DNA of 64,000 nt, from positions 37,668-101,667 of the forward strand of contig LIUM01000050.1 in assembly GCA_001462345.1 (NCBI GenBank). Direction: 5' to 3'. The notes beneath the pieces are model-generated. The model saw only the letters and a program-made list of their open reading frames with translations. It was not told the origin of the DNA and did not search any database. The position numbers and the translations under genes were made by a program. The stretch comes from Fibrobacteria bacterium AD312 (GTDB lineage: Bacteria; Fibrobacterota; Fibrobacteria; Fibrobacterales; Fibrobacteraceae). Shown here in pieces: positions 16,712 to 25,605 of this stretch (position 1 is the stretch's first letter; every line of letters starts with the position of its first letter).

Positions 16712-17143
16712 ATGAAAGATAATTTTCAACAACTAATAAAATTACTTCAACTGGGTGATATTCGTTTTATGGATTCTCATGAATCGGTATTACGCATCCC
16801 TGAAAATTTTTTACCAGATTCGAATCTATCGGTTGAGTCTGGACAAGCCTACGACAAAAAAAATCCTATAATAACAGGTGATTGTTTGTTATTTCGAGTC
16901 AAATATGTGTTCTCATTTTTGTATAGCAAAGAGCCTTATTTTAAAGCAGAATACATTGTTAATATATTTTTCATGGCTAGCGATTTAAAAAAGGTGCAGG
17001 AACTGTTACAAGATGAAGAAGTGAAAAAGATATTCCTTGAAAAGCAACTAACTCATACTATGTGGCCAATTTTGCGTGGAACACTCATGAACGCTTTTAG
17101 CAGGCATTCTCTACACCCTAGTATGCTGCCATGGATTGTTTGA
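16712..17143 (+). CDS. SecB-like chaperone of a toxin-antitoxin-chaperone operon
   Basis: The 143-residue protein follows the antitoxin after 13 nt and has the SecB outline: LGDIRFMDSHESVLR for the first strand, alternating beta-strands through FRVKYVFSFLYS and FKAEYIVNIFFMA, and the diagnostic C-terminal stretch MWPILRGTLMNAFSRHSLHP. In canonical SecB the same place reads [20 protein letters not shown]. In TAC operons such a SecB-like protein folds and protects the antitoxin. The general chaperone SecB is usually encoded elsewhere, so linkage to higBA argues for the TAC role. Confidence 0.78.
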   Translation: MKDNFQQLIKLLQLGDIRFMDSHESVLRIPENFLPDSNLSVESGQAYDKKNPIITGDCLLFRVKYVFSFLYSKEPYFKAEYIVNIFFMASDLKKVQELLQDEEVKKIFLEKQLTHTMWPILRGTLMNAFSRHSLHPSMLPWIV

Positions 17144-17213
17144 AAAACGAGTATTTTCCCCTATTTAGTCGTTTTTGTAAAAATTCACAGGAGCAGGAAT
17201 ATATATTTAATTC

Positions 17214-20200
17214 ATGAAATTCACAGAAGAAAAGTTAGAACAGGCTTTTACGGAGTTATTAGAGCAGCAAGGGTATACTCATTATTTGGGTGAATCCATT
17301 GTTCGCAATCCTGAAGACGTTCTAATTGAAGCGGATTTGGAATCTTTTTTGATGTCTCAATATGCTGATGAGGGAATCACTTTAAGTGAAGTGAAATCTC
17401 TTATTCTTCAGCTAAAATCTTTGCCGTCTTCTGATTTATATGAAAGTAATAAGTCTTTTATGCGAATGCTTTCAGATGGGTTTATTTTAAAAAGAGAAGA
17501 CCGTAGCCAAAAAGATATTTACATTCAATTCATTGATTATGCGGGGCTAGATCCTCAACGGCAATCGAATCCAGAACATTTAATCAAGATAGCGGCAGAA
17601 AATAAAAATGGGTATGATCAGGCGAATCAAACAGATAAAAACATCTACAAGTTTGTGAATCAATTAGAAATTTTAGGAACAGAAAAAAGGATTCCCGATG
17701 GGATTCTCTATATCAATGGTTTGCCTTTAGTTGTTTTTGAATTTAAGAGCGCTGTTCGTGAAGAGGCCACAATTTTTGATGCTTACAAACAATTAACGGT
17801 TCGTTATAGGCGAGATATTCCTGAATTATTTAAGTTCAATGCTTTTTGTGTGATTAGTGATGGCGTTAATAATAAAGCAGGGTCTTTTTTTGCTTCGTAT
17901 GAGTTTTATTACGCATGGAGGCGTATTGCTGGGCTTGCTAAAGATGTAGATGGCATCAAAAGCATATACACTCTAATCCAGGGAATGCTAGATAAAAATA
18001 GATTGCGTGATATTATTCGTAACTTTATTTACATCCCAAATAATTCTGATAAAGAAGAAAAGATTGTCTGTCGTTATCCTCAATACTATGCGGCCAAGGC
18101 TTTATTTGATCATATTGTGATTGCTCAAAAACCGAAAGGGAATGGTAAGGGCGGTACTTACTTTGGAGCTACTGGATGCGGTAAAAGTTTTACGATGCTT
18201 TTTCTGACTCGTTTGTTGATGAAGAGTGAACATTTTGAAAGCCCCACTATTGTTTTGATTACGGATCGTACGGATTTAGATTCTCAGCTTGCGGAACAAT
18301 TTATCAATGCCAAGATTTATGTTGGGGATAATACGATTGAGAGTGTGGAAAGTCGGGCAGACTTACGCATAAAACTACAAGGTAGGCAAAGTGGTGGTGT
18401 GTTTCTAACTACTATTCATAAATTCACTGAAGATGCCTCTCTATTAACAGAAAGAAGTAATGTCATCTGTATTTCTGATGAAGCCCATCGAACTCAAATT
18501 AATCTGGATCAAAAAGTAAAAGTAACAGAAAATGGAGTGACTAAAACATTTGGGTTTGCAAAGTATTTACACGATTCTCTGCCGAACGCCACCTACGTTG
18601 GTTTTACTGGCACGCCAATTGATGCAACACTAGATGTTTTTGGTAAGGTCGTCGATTTTTATACAATGACTGAATCTGTAAAAGATGAAATTACAGTTCG
18701 CATTGTTTATGAAGGTAGAGCCGCAAGAGTCGCTCTCAAAAATGGTGAACTTGAAAAGATTGAGCTCTATTATGAAGAGGTCGAAAAGGCAGGCGCTAAT
18801 GAATATCAGATTGAGAAAAGTAAAAATGAATCGGCGAATATATATGCAATTCTTGGCGACCCTGATCGTTTAAAAGCAGTTGCTGAAGATTTTGTCAATC
18901 ACTATGAAAGTAGGATTTCAGAAGGCGCTACCGTAAAAGGCAAGGCAATGTTTGTAAGTAGTAGTCGTGAGATTGCTTATGAACTTTATAAAAATATTGT
19001 TGCTCTTCGGCCAGAGTGGAAAGAACTTCGAGAAGCTGAAGAAGGTGCCATTTTAACAGATAAAGAAAAAAGAGAATTAAAGCCGATAGAACGCATTAAG
19101 CTTGTTGCTACTAGAGGGAAAGACGATTCAAAAGAAATGTATGATTTGCTTGGAACAAAAGAAAATCGTAAAGAATTGGATCGGCAATTTAAAAATGAAA
19201 AATCAAACTTTAAGATTGCTATTGTAGTCGATATGTGGCTTACTGGATTTGATGTGCCTTTTTTAGATAGCATGTATATTGATAAGCCAGTTCAACGTCA
19301 CAATTTGATCCAAACGATTTCACGAGTCAATCGAAAGTTTGAAGGGAAAAATAAAGGCCTGATTGTTGATTATATTGGCATCAAAAAGCAGATGAATCTC
19401 GCTCTTGCAGCTTACAATAAAGGCGATGTGGTAAATTTTGAAGATATTGCAGAATCATTAATTATTGTCAGGAATCATTTAGATCTTTTAGCAAAATTGT
19501 TTCATACTTTTGATAGTTCTAAATATTTTAAGGGAACAACAATACAACAGCTTAACACATTAAACTTTGCCGCTGAACATGTGCAGAAAACGAAAGAGAT
19601 TGAAACCCGATTTATGGGTTTGGTCAAACGGCTCAAAGCGGCTTATGATATTTGTGCTGGCAGTGAACAACTGACTCAAAAGGAAAAAGATCATACTCAT
19701 TTTTATTTGGCTGTTCGCTCCATTGTATTTAAGCTGACTAAAGGGAGTGCGCCTGATACGGCTCAAATGAATGCCAAGGTGAGAGAAATGATCAAGGAAG
19801 CACTTCAAAGTGATGGCGTGGAAGAAATAATCCAACTTGGCGAGAATGCAGAAACGGAACAAGATCTTTTTGATAAGGATTTTTTAGCCAAAATAAATAA
19901 AATAAAATTGCCAAACACCAGAATTAAATTGCTTCAACAATTACTCGCAAAAGTAATTGATCAAATAAAAAAGGTGAATCGCATTAAAGGAATCGATTTT
20001 ACTAAAAAAATGCAAGTGCTCGTTGAACGATACAACAATCGTGATGTGAATGATATTTTACGCAGTGAAGTTTATGAAGAAATGGCTGAAGCTTTAACGA
20101 ATATGATATTGGCTGTTCGTAAAGAGTTTTCTGCTGGAGACGAGTTGGGTATTGATTTTGAAGAAAAAGCATTTTATGATATACTTAAAGAGCTTTGCAT

Positions 20201-20435
20201 AAAGTATGATTTTAAGTATCCAGATGATAAAATGATAGAGCTTGCTAAGGCTGTAAAACAATTAGTCGATGGCCAAGCAAAATTCCCTGATTGGAATAAA
20301 CGTGAAGATATAAAATCCTCTTTAAAAGTAGGTTTAATCCTTCTCTTGGATGATTTCGGCTATCCTCCAGTCGAGCGCGACGAAGTTTATGTCGAAATAT
20401 TCGAACAGGCCGAGAATTTCAAAAAGAATCAATAG
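17214..20435 (+). CDS. hsdR: Type I restriction endonuclease subunit R
   Basis: The 1073-residue protein has the complete HsdR layout. The N-terminal nuclease has D162 and E176-F-K178 (PDGILYI, VVFEFKSA). The SF2 translocase has Walker A GATGCGKS (318-325) and a DEAH box (422-425), followed by GFTGTPI and the later motif DMWLTGFDVP and QTISRVNR. A helical C-terminus (about 750-1073) binds the HsdM/S core. It cuts unmodified DNA after ATP-driven translocation. It stands 6.3 kb away from hsdS, behind the cargo genes, with an AGGAG site 15-20 nt before the ATG; it probably has its own promoter in the 70-nt gap after the TAC operon. Confidence 0.95.
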   Translation: MKFTEEKLEQAFTELLEQQGYTHYLGESIVRNPEDVLIEADLESFLMSQYADEGITLSEVKSLILQLKSLPSSDLYESNKSFMRMLSDGFILKREDRSQKDIYIQFIDYAGLDPQRQSNPEHLIKIAAENKNGYDQANQTDKNIYKFVNQLEILGTEKRIPDGILYINGLPLVVFEFKSAVREEATIFDAYKQLTVRYRRDIPELFKFNAFCVISDGVNNKAGSFFASYEFYYAWRRIAGLAKDVDGIKSIYTLIQGMLDKNRLRDIIRNFIYIPNNSDKEEKIVCRYPQYYAAKALFDHIVIAQKPKGNGKGGTYFGATGCGKSFTMLFLTRLLMKSEHFESPTIVLITDRTDLDSQLAEQFINAKIYVGDNTIESVESRADLRIKLQGRQSGGVFLTTIHKFTEDASLLTERSNVICISDEAHRTQINLDQKVKVTENGVTKTFGFAKYLHDSLPNATYVGFTGTPIDATLDVFGKVVDFYTMTESVKDEITVRIVYEGRAARVALKNGELEKIELYYEEVEKAGANEYQIEKSKNESANIYAILGDPDRLKAVAEDFVNHYESRISEGATVKGKAMFVSSSREIAYELYKNIVALRPEWKELREAEEGAILTDKEKRELKPIERIKLVATRGKDDSKEMYDLLGTKENRKELDRQFKNEKSNFKIAIVVDMWLTGFDVPFLDSMYIDKPVQRHNLIQTISRVNRKFEGKNKGLIVDYIGIKKQMNLALAAYNKGDVVNFEDIAESLIIVRNHLDLLAKLFHTFDSSKYFKGTTIQQLNTLNFAAEHVQKTKEIETRFMGLVKRLKAAYDICAGSEQLTQKEKDHTHFYLAVRSIVFKLTKGSAPDTAQMNAKVREMIKEALQSDGVEEIIQLGENAETEQDLFDKDFLAKINKIKLPNTRIKLLQQLLAKVIDQIKKVNRIKGIDFTKKMQVLVERYNNRDVNDILRSEVYEEMAEALTNMILAVRKEFSAGDELGIDFEEKAFYDILKELCIKYDFKYPDDKMIELAKAVKQLVDGQAKFPDWNKREDIKSSLKVGLILLLDDFGYPPVERDEVYVEIFEQAENFKKNQ

Positions 20436-20542
20436 TAAGAATACCCAATATTTATTGCGAGTTATATATCACATCCAAAGAGTAATATGATTATTTTATG
20501 TATGAGATGGAGTCCATTCACTCTTTTAAAAGGAATTATAGG

Positions 20543-21094
20543 ATGAGATCATTTTTTTTGTTCTGTGCAGGAGTTCTTCTTTTGAGCTCGTTATCTTTTG
20601 CTCAAATGATTATGAAAAAGGAAAAGATGGAAATTCCTAATAATTGGGAGTTAGTGGATGATCCGAGTTACTCTCTTTATTATCCAGATTCATTTGATCT
20701 TGATAAAACGGGGCAAATGGGATTGGATGTGGTTTTGCTTTCGAAACAAAATTCTATGAATGATTTGTTTAGAGAAAACATAAATTTAATGATTCAAAAT
20801 TTAGAGAATACAGGTATTGATCTAAAACAATATGTAGAGATTTCAGAGAATCAAATTAAAACGGTGATTTCAGAGGCTCATATACTTGAATCCAAGAGAC
20901 TAACAAATAATAATAAGACATTTCATCGGATTGTCTATACGGGAAAGCAAGAACCTTATTCCTTAAAATGGTTACAATACTATTGGGTTGAAAAGAATAA
21001 AGCGTATGTTTTGACCTTAACTTGTGAAGTAGATCAATACGATCATTATGTGAAAGTTGGTGAAAAGATAATCAACACATTCAAGTTGAAATAG
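20543..21094 (+). CDS. Exported DcrB/PsbP-like protein
   Basis: The start at 20543 is chosen over 20498 because it is preceded by AAGGA and begins a signal peptide (MRSFFLFCAGVLLLSSLSFA, cut about residue 20). The 183-residue protein then shows the DcrB/PsbP-like fold pattern: NNWELVDDPSYSLYYPDSFD, a strand DVVLLSK, FRENINLMIQNL, a helix with DLKQYVEIS, and the closing AYVLTLTC and KVGEKIINTFKL. In this family the fold often acts as an envelope accessory protein; the partner is unknown. It stands alone between hsdR and the GH5 gene. Confidence 0.65.
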   Translation: MRSFFLFCAGVLLLSSLSFAQMIMKKEKMEIPNNWELVDDPSYSLYYPDSFDLDKTGQMGLDVVLLSKQNSMNDLFRENINLMIQNLENTGIDLKQYVEISENQIKTVISEAHILESKRLTNNNKTFHRIVYTGKQEPYSLKWLQYYWVEKNKAYVLTLTCEVDQYDHYVKVGEKIINTFKLK

Positions 21095-21253
21095 TATGTT
21101 AAATGGAAGTAATTTGTAATCTTTTCTATGTTCGTTGTATAGATACAGTTGATACAGATAGATTCTTTTAGGTTATAAGAAATTTTTCTGTTTATGCAAA
21201 ACAATCTATTTTCTTTATTAGGTTTGAGTTAAATGTATTATGAGAGGTTTTAT

Positions 21254-23161
21254 ATGGATATTAAATATTTGAAAAAGGTTGCTCCAGTGTTGGCACTTGC
21301 TTTATTGGTAGCATGTGGTGAAGATAATCCAACTAATAGCGATAAAGTAGATGAAAATTTGATTTCTTCTAGTAGTGAAGACGTTTTAGTCTCTTCTAGT
21401 AGTGAGATACTGGAATCCTCCAGTTCTTTGCATGTTCCTATAGTTTTAGGCCCAGGTGTTTTGGTCGATGATTTCGATGATGGAACGATTGAAAATTTAT
21501 TAGGGACAGAGTGGTACACCTTTAATGATGCTGATAATGGCGCTGCCTCTATTATTGAAATGCCATTAAATGCAGAAGGTGGCAATGCTACGACTGGTGA
21601 AGGCTATAATTCAGTCTACTCCCTTTCTGTAAAATATTCCCTAAACAAAGGGGATTATGAATACGATCCTTATGTTGGTTGGGGAGTGCAAATTCCTGCT
21701 ACGGTTGATTTTTCTCGTTTAGGGGGGATTTCGTACTGGTATAAAGGGGGTAAACATACTGTTCGTGTAGAAACCAGCGATATAGAAGATTATGATGTTC
21801 ACATGGCTTCTGTAAAGGCTGCTCGTGAATGGACAATGGTGACGGTTCGATTTAAAGACCTAGTACAAGAAGGCTGGGGTAAAGAAGTGGAATTTAATTC
21901 TGCAAATATTACAGCAATCAGTTTTCAAGCGAAAGGAAATTTAGTTGTCGATTCTTTGTTGATTGATAATCTTTATATGATGGATACTTCTGAAGTGGCT
22001 AAAGATTTGCCAGACATGCAAATTTATGCATCTCAAATTCCTTTGGTAGATACATTTGACGTAACGATTAATAATCCTCTTCAAGAATTAGCAATGAAGT
22101 ATCTTGATAAAGGTCTAAACATTACGAACTGGTTAGAAGAAAACAAAGCTCGTTTCAAAGGTTGGGATCTTGAACCATATGGTGAAAAAGATATTCAGTT
22201 GATGGCTTCATCTGGTGTCAAGGCTTTGCGTTTGCCTGTGGATTTAGATGCTTATGCCACTAATCGAGATGCATTTGTTGCAGATACAACCGATACACTT
22301 GCTCTTGTGATGGACACGCTCACTCTCTTTACTCTTTTAGATTCTTTAGATGTATGGACTTTAAGACATGGTCTTTCTTTGACGATTGATTACCATGAAT
22401 ATGATGGCTCTTTTAATGCCACCAGTTCTGCAGATCCAAAATACCAAGCCATGATGGGTATCGTATGGAAAACGGTTGCAGCTCATTTTGCAAATAGCCC
22501 TCGAGAAGATTTGTTCTATGAATTGTTAAATGAACCAGGCATGAATTCAAATGGCAAAATCGCACAAGCCAATTGGACTGCAACGGCTCAAGGATTAATT
22601 GATTCGATTCGTACAGTAGATGCTAACCGAGTCATTTTATTTGGTGATGTGCAATGGTATGATATTGATAAATTGATTAAACGCGAACCATTTGCAGATA
22701 AGAAAATCATTTATGTAATTCACTGCTACGAACCATTTATCTTTACTCATCAAGGAGCCACTTGGGGTGAAACAGCAACGCTGAAAAACATTCCTTTCCC
22801 TTATGATTCTACAAAATGGTCTACTTATAGCGGTGATTTTGGAGTAAAGTCTTCCACAGTAAGCTGGGTAAAAACAGCAGTAAAGAATTACTATAAAACA
22901 GGAAACAAAGAAGCAATTATTAATAAAGTAAGCCCTGCAAAGAAGTGGGCAGTAGAACATCAAGTGCCAGTGATTCTAAATGAATTTGGTGCTTATAATC
23001 TACGCTCGGATCCACAGTCTCGTTTGAATTATCTTCAAGCCATGCGAGAAATGAGTGAGCTCCTTCAAATTCCTTTAACTCATTGGGGTTATACTGGTGG
23101 GTTCTCACTTTTTGAAGATGGCGTAATGATTGATGGCATTAAAGAAGCTTTAGGTTTTTAA
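21254..23161 (+). CDS. CBM11-like/GH5 endoglucanase lipoprotein
   Basis: From the ATG at 21254 (GAGAGG 7 nt before it) the protein has 635 residues. It starts with a lipobox LLVAC (Cys21) and a serine-rich linker with SSSS runs, typical of Fibrobacter surface proteins. Residues about 70-250 form a CBM11-like beta-sandwich (VLVDDFDDGTIENL, GGISYWYKGGKHTVRVETSD). The GH5 domain follows with acid/base E427 in ELLNEPG and nucleophile E577 in ILNEFGAY. It would cleave beta-1,4-glucan at the cell surface. It lacks the CBM6 and tail seen in the downstream hemicellulase cluster, so it belongs to a different export class. A strong terminator follows. Confidence 0.88.
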   Translation: MDIKYLKKVAPVLALALLVACGEDNPTNSDKVDENLISSSSEDVLVSSSSEILESSSSLHVPIVLGPGVLVDDFDDGTIENLLGTEWYTFNDADNGAASIIEMPLNAEGGNATTGEGYNSVYSLSVKYSLNKGDYEYDPYVGWGVQIPATVDFSRLGGISYWYKGGKHTVRVETSDIEDYDVHMASVKAAREWTMVTVRFKDLVQEGWGKEVEFNSANITAISFQAKGNLVVDSLLIDNLYMMDTSEVAKDLPDMQIYASQIPLVDTFDVTINNPLQELAMKYLDKGLNITNWLEENKARFKGWDLEPYGEKDIQLMASSGVKALRLPVDLDAYATNRDAFVADTTDTLALVMDTLTLFTLLDSLDVWTLRHGLSLTIDYHEYDGSFNATSSADPKYQAMMGIVWKTVAAHFANSPREDLFYELLNEPGMNSNGKIAQANWTATAQGLIDSIRTVDANRVILFGDVQWYDIDKLIKREPFADKKIIYVIHCYEPFIFTHQGATWGETATLKNIPFPYDSTKWSTYSGDFGVKSSTVSWVKTAVKNYYKTGNKEAIINKVSPAKKWAVEHQVPVILNEFGAYNLRSDPQSRLNYLQAMREMSELLQIPLTHWGYTGGFSLFEDGVMIDGIKEALGF

Positions 23162-23182
23162 GTCTCTCATATAACACACACA

Positions 23183-23220
23183 GAAACTTCGGGAGATTTT
23201 CTTCCGAAGTTTTTGTTTTA
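23183..23220 (+). terminator. Rho-independent terminator of the GH5 gene
   Basis: AACTTCGG stem, CCGAAGTT and a T-rich tail (TTTTTGTTTT) 25 nt after the stop. Confidence 0.85.
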
Positions 23221-23267
23221 AAAACATTCAAGTATCTAGGGAAAATTCAAAAAAAGCCAAAAAAACA

Positions 23268-23299
23268 AAAAAACGGATAATTGTATCCGTTTTTTTGTT
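23268..23299 (-). terminator. Terminator behind tRNA-Cys (hairpin works in both directions)
   Basis: AAAAAACGGATA and TATCCGTTTTTTT flank a short loop. On the minus strand it lies directly after the tRNA 3' end and ends in a T-run. Confidence 0.8.
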
Positions 23300-23302
23300 T
23301 AG

Positions 23303-23375
23303 AGGCAACGCTCGGACTCGAACCGAGGAATAAGGCTTTTGCAGAGCCGTCCCTTACCAACTTGGGTACGTCGCC
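23303..23375 (-). tRNA. tRNA-Cys (GCA)
   Basis: A 73-nt cloverleaf on the complement: acceptor GGCGACG pairs with CGTTGCC (one G-U), the anticodon loop CTGCAAA gives anticodon GCA, the T-loop TTCGAGT is canonical and the discriminator base is U as in most tRNA-Cys. CCA is not encoded. C27-U43 in the anticodon stem is unpaired. Coding frames extending through here from 23281 are spurious. Confidence 0.95.
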
Positions 23376-23424
23376 ATCTTTGCCGTCAATTATAAGAATT
23401 TTTTTTAGATTTTACAAGACGCCC

Positions 23425-23952
23425 ATGTTAAAAGAGAAGTTAAAAACGCACCTTCTTTCTAGAGTTCTTTGCTTTTGGCTGCAAAGCCTTAGAATAGACA
23501 TTCAAACTCCCGTTGATTTTAAACTAGGAGTGCTGGCTCTATGGCATCAAGATTTACTTGCTTGTGCCGCTGCTTTCAAAAATAAAGGAGTTCATGTTCT
23601 AGTCTCTCAAAGTCAGGATGGGGAACTCTTTAGCAAGTCCATCTCTTTGTTGGGGTATAACGTAGTTCGAGGCTCTGATTCTAAAGGCTCTTTGAATGTG
23701 CGCCTTTTGTGGAAAGCGTTGCAGAATGGTCGTTTTGTGGGGATGGCCGTAGATGGTCCCAAAGGGCCTCCTCTAAAAGTAAAGCGCGGCACTCTTTGGC
23801 TTATTGAAAAATCGGGTGCTCCTGCATTTCACTTACGAGTTCAATATTCTAGGTTTTTCCGGATAAAATCTTGGGATCGTATGATAATTCCTTTCCCTTT
23901 TTCTAAAATTAAAGTCTTCGTAGATGTATATGAACCTTCTGAGAATGAATAA
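23425..23952 (+). CDS. DUF374 lysophospholipid acyltransferase-like protein
   Basis: The ATG at 23425 is used; an upstream TTG in frame would run through the tRNA-Cys gene. The 175-residue protein has the DUF374 pattern: GVLALWHQDLLACAAAF (with the H-x4-D-like core of acyltransferases), HVLVSQSQDGELFSKSIS, VVRGSDSKGS, and VDGPKGPPLKVKRGTLWLIE. DUF374 proteins are related to glycerolipid/lipid A acyltransferases and are likely membrane-associated. The gene lies 15 nt upstream of the exonuclease, so the pair is an operon. Confidence 0.85.
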   Translation: MLKEKLKTHLLSRVLCFWLQSLRIDIQTPVDFKLGVLALWHQDLLACAAAFKNKGVHVLVSQSQDGELFSKSISLLGYNVVRGSDSKGSLNVRLLWKALQNGRFVGMAVDGPKGPPLKVKRGTLWLIEKSGAPAFHLRVQYSRFFRIKSWDRMIIPFPFSKIKVFVDVYEPSENE

Positions 23953-23967
23953 TTCGGAGTATTGTTA

Positions 23968-24612
23968 ATGTTTTTTTCAAAATTTGTGGCTTTTGATTTG
24001 GAAACGACAGGCCTTTCGTCTCAAAAAGACGAAATCATTGAGATTGGAGCTGTAAAGTTCACAGTAAAAGTGGAAAATGGGCAAGTGGTGCCTCAAAAAA
24101 TTAAAGATTTTCAAACGTTTGTGAAGCCCAATATGATGATTCCAGCTGAAGCGACACGAGTGAATCACATTACAGATAAAATGGTGGAAAACGCTCCTGC
24201 TGTGGCGGATTGCCTTCGCCAATTTACGGCGTTTTGTGGCCAAGATACTATACTGGTGGCTCATAATGCTGATTTTGATACAGGCTTTTTAAAAGAGGCT
24301 TATGAAAAAAATCCTCAGCTTTTACCAGGTAATCCTATCATTGATAGTCTTCGTCTTTCTAGAAGCATTTTGCCTGAACTTAAGAGTCATAAACTAGGTG
24401 AAATGGCTATGTTATTTAAGCGCCAGCAGCTTATTTCTATGAAAATTGATTCTGGTGATATGCATCGTGCGGTTTATGACTGCGAAATGTTGATGGAAGT
24501 TTTTGTTTCTTTACTAAAACGTCGCTTAAAAGAAAAAGATTGGGAAATGGGGAAAATGTTGCCTATTTTGGCAAAATTTGGCTGTATTCCTGCTTTTTTG
24601 AATAAAAAATAA
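23968..24612 (+). CDS. DnaQ-like 3'-5' exonuclease
   Basis: The start at 23968 follows a GGAG site by 8 nt; the TTG at 23962 is less likely. The 214-residue protein has the DEDDh exonuclease motifs: Exo I FDLETTG (D10, E12), Exo II HNADFDTGFL and Exo III HRAVYDCEML. It resembles the proofreading epsilon-like exonucleases used with DNA polymerase III or as stand-alone repair nucleases. It ends with a short helical extension (about 185-214) without a GIY-YIG or BRCT partner domain. Confidence 0.88.
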   Translation: MFFSKFVAFDLETTGLSSQKDEIIEIGAVKFTVKVENGQVVPQKIKDFQTFVKPNMMIPAEATRVNHITDKMVENAPAVADCLRQFTAFCGQDTILVAHNADFDTGFLKEAYEKNPQLLPGNPIIDSLRLSRSILPELKSHKLGEMAMLFKRQQLISMKIDSGDMHRAVYDCEMLMEVFVSLLKRRLKEKDWEMGKMLPILAKFGCIPAFLNKK

Positions 24613-24689
24613 TCCTTTTCTATAAACCAAAAAGCAATCAAAGTGTCTTTGAAACAGTGTTTCTGTTGGGCTATAGTGATGTCCGAATA

Positions 24690-24735
24690 TCCAATGCACG
24701 TGCAAAAAATTTAACCCTATTCATTTAAGTTTTTT
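24690..24735. repeat. Related copy of the 63.9-kb repeat sequence
   Basis: TAACCCTATTCATTTAA within this stretch is identical to 17 nt at about 63936-63955, each preceded by a run of A residues. The surrounding similarity is weak. The rest of 24613-24810 holds one GGATACCT/AGGTATCC hairpin (24771-24792) and no supported gene. Confidence 0.45.
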
Positions 24736-24810
24736 TAAAACACATCTTGTTAAATGGCTTAAGCGTTAAACGGATACCTGAAAAAGGTATCCTTTCTCAT
24801 TAAGAGTCAT

Positions 24811-25215
24811 TTGGATACCCAAAATGAGCTGCAGCCCTTTATTTATGAGGGTTGTGGCTCGAAAAATATTCCAAAAATTAGAGATTTTCAATGCTCTATG
24901 GAAAATCCTTTATGTCGTCTAAGTAGAGACATTAAATCACCGAAGGCAGCTTCTATTCCATTGTTTGTATTTGGGATGTCCAAGGCCCCAGTAATCTTCG
25001 AAATAGCGTATGTTCCTCTTAAGACTGTGATAGGTGCTTCTCAAATTTTTATGAACGTAGTGAGACTTGCATCGGCGCCAACACTTCGCTCTCTTAAAAA
25101 AGAGGCTCACTTGGCCTTCCACTCATTAAATAGTCCAACGAAAGAAGCTTTATCCGTCTTGTGCATAAAATACGCTAAATTCAATGTATTAACGTTCATT
25201 TTGGAGAACAAATAA
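24811..25215 (+). CDS. Doubtful small ORF with a hydrophobic middle
   Basis: An open frame of 134 codons begins with TTG; the first ATG in frame is about 30 codons later. The middle (SIPLFVFGMSKAPVIFEIAY) is hydrophobic, followed by a positively charged helix-like part. No ribosome binding site and no recognised family. It could be a real membrane-associated peptide, the remnant of a gene, or chance. It starts just after a small hairpin and is followed by a hairpin at 25238-25266. Confidence 0.25.
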   Translation: MDTQNELQPFIYEGCGSKNIPKIRDFQCSMENPLCRLSRDIKSPKAASIPLFVFGMSKAPVIFEIAYVPLKTVIGASQIFMNVVRLASAPTLRSLKKEAHLAFHSLNSPTKEALSVLCIKYAKFNVLTFILENK

Positions 25216-25268
25216 TCGTTTTGCTCATATTTAAAACAAAAAAACTCCGATTAAGGAGTTTCTTTATA

Positions 25269-25306
25269 AGAAAAAACAATAGATTCTCATCATTGAAAAT
25301 CTATTG
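25269..25306 (-). terminator. Terminator of rpmB
   Basis: CAATAGATT and AATCTATTG pair around an 11-12 nt loop; on the minus strand the stem is followed by TTTTTTC. A second hairpin (AACTCC/GGAGTT, 25244-25261) lies just beyond and may serve either strand. Confidence 0.75.
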
Positions 25307-25330
25307 TATAAATGCTATCGCTTGGAAGAA

Positions 25331-25552
25331 TTAGATTCCGAGTTCGCGAGCAACTGCTTGAATTCCGCGCTTGCTGATAGTGCGGAGACCTGCGTTGCTA
25401 ACACGAATGGTAACCCAACGATCTTCTTCAGGGATATAAAAACGCTTCTTTTGTAGATTAGGAAGCTGTTTCATTAACTTTTTACGATTAGAGTGAGAAA
25501 CCATGTTTCCCACAAGGCCGGCTTTTCCGGTAACTTCACAAATGCGGCTCAT
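25331..25552 (-). CDS. rpmB: 50S ribosomal protein L28
   Basis: The 73-residue protein begins MSRICEVTGKAG and includes NMVSHSNRKKL, RFYIPEEDRWVTIRVSNAGL and RTISKRGIQAV, the full L28 pattern. A GGAG site 6 nt upstream selects the ATG at 25552 rather than one 12 nt earlier. Monocistronic, with a terminator downstream. Confidence 0.96.
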   Translation of the reverse strand: MSRICEVTGKAGLVGNMVSHSNRKKLMKQLPNLQKKRFYIPEEDRWVTIRVSNAGLRTISKRGIQAVARELGI

Positions 25553-25605
25553 AAAAGACTCCATTTTTTAGACGGGCTCAATTGTAGTTATTTTTTTTGA
25601 TTTCG

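Noticed and set aside
23281..23424. Upstream extension of the DUF374 gene
   Set aside because: It runs through the tRNA-Cys gene on the other strand; the ATG at 23425 begins the conserved domain.
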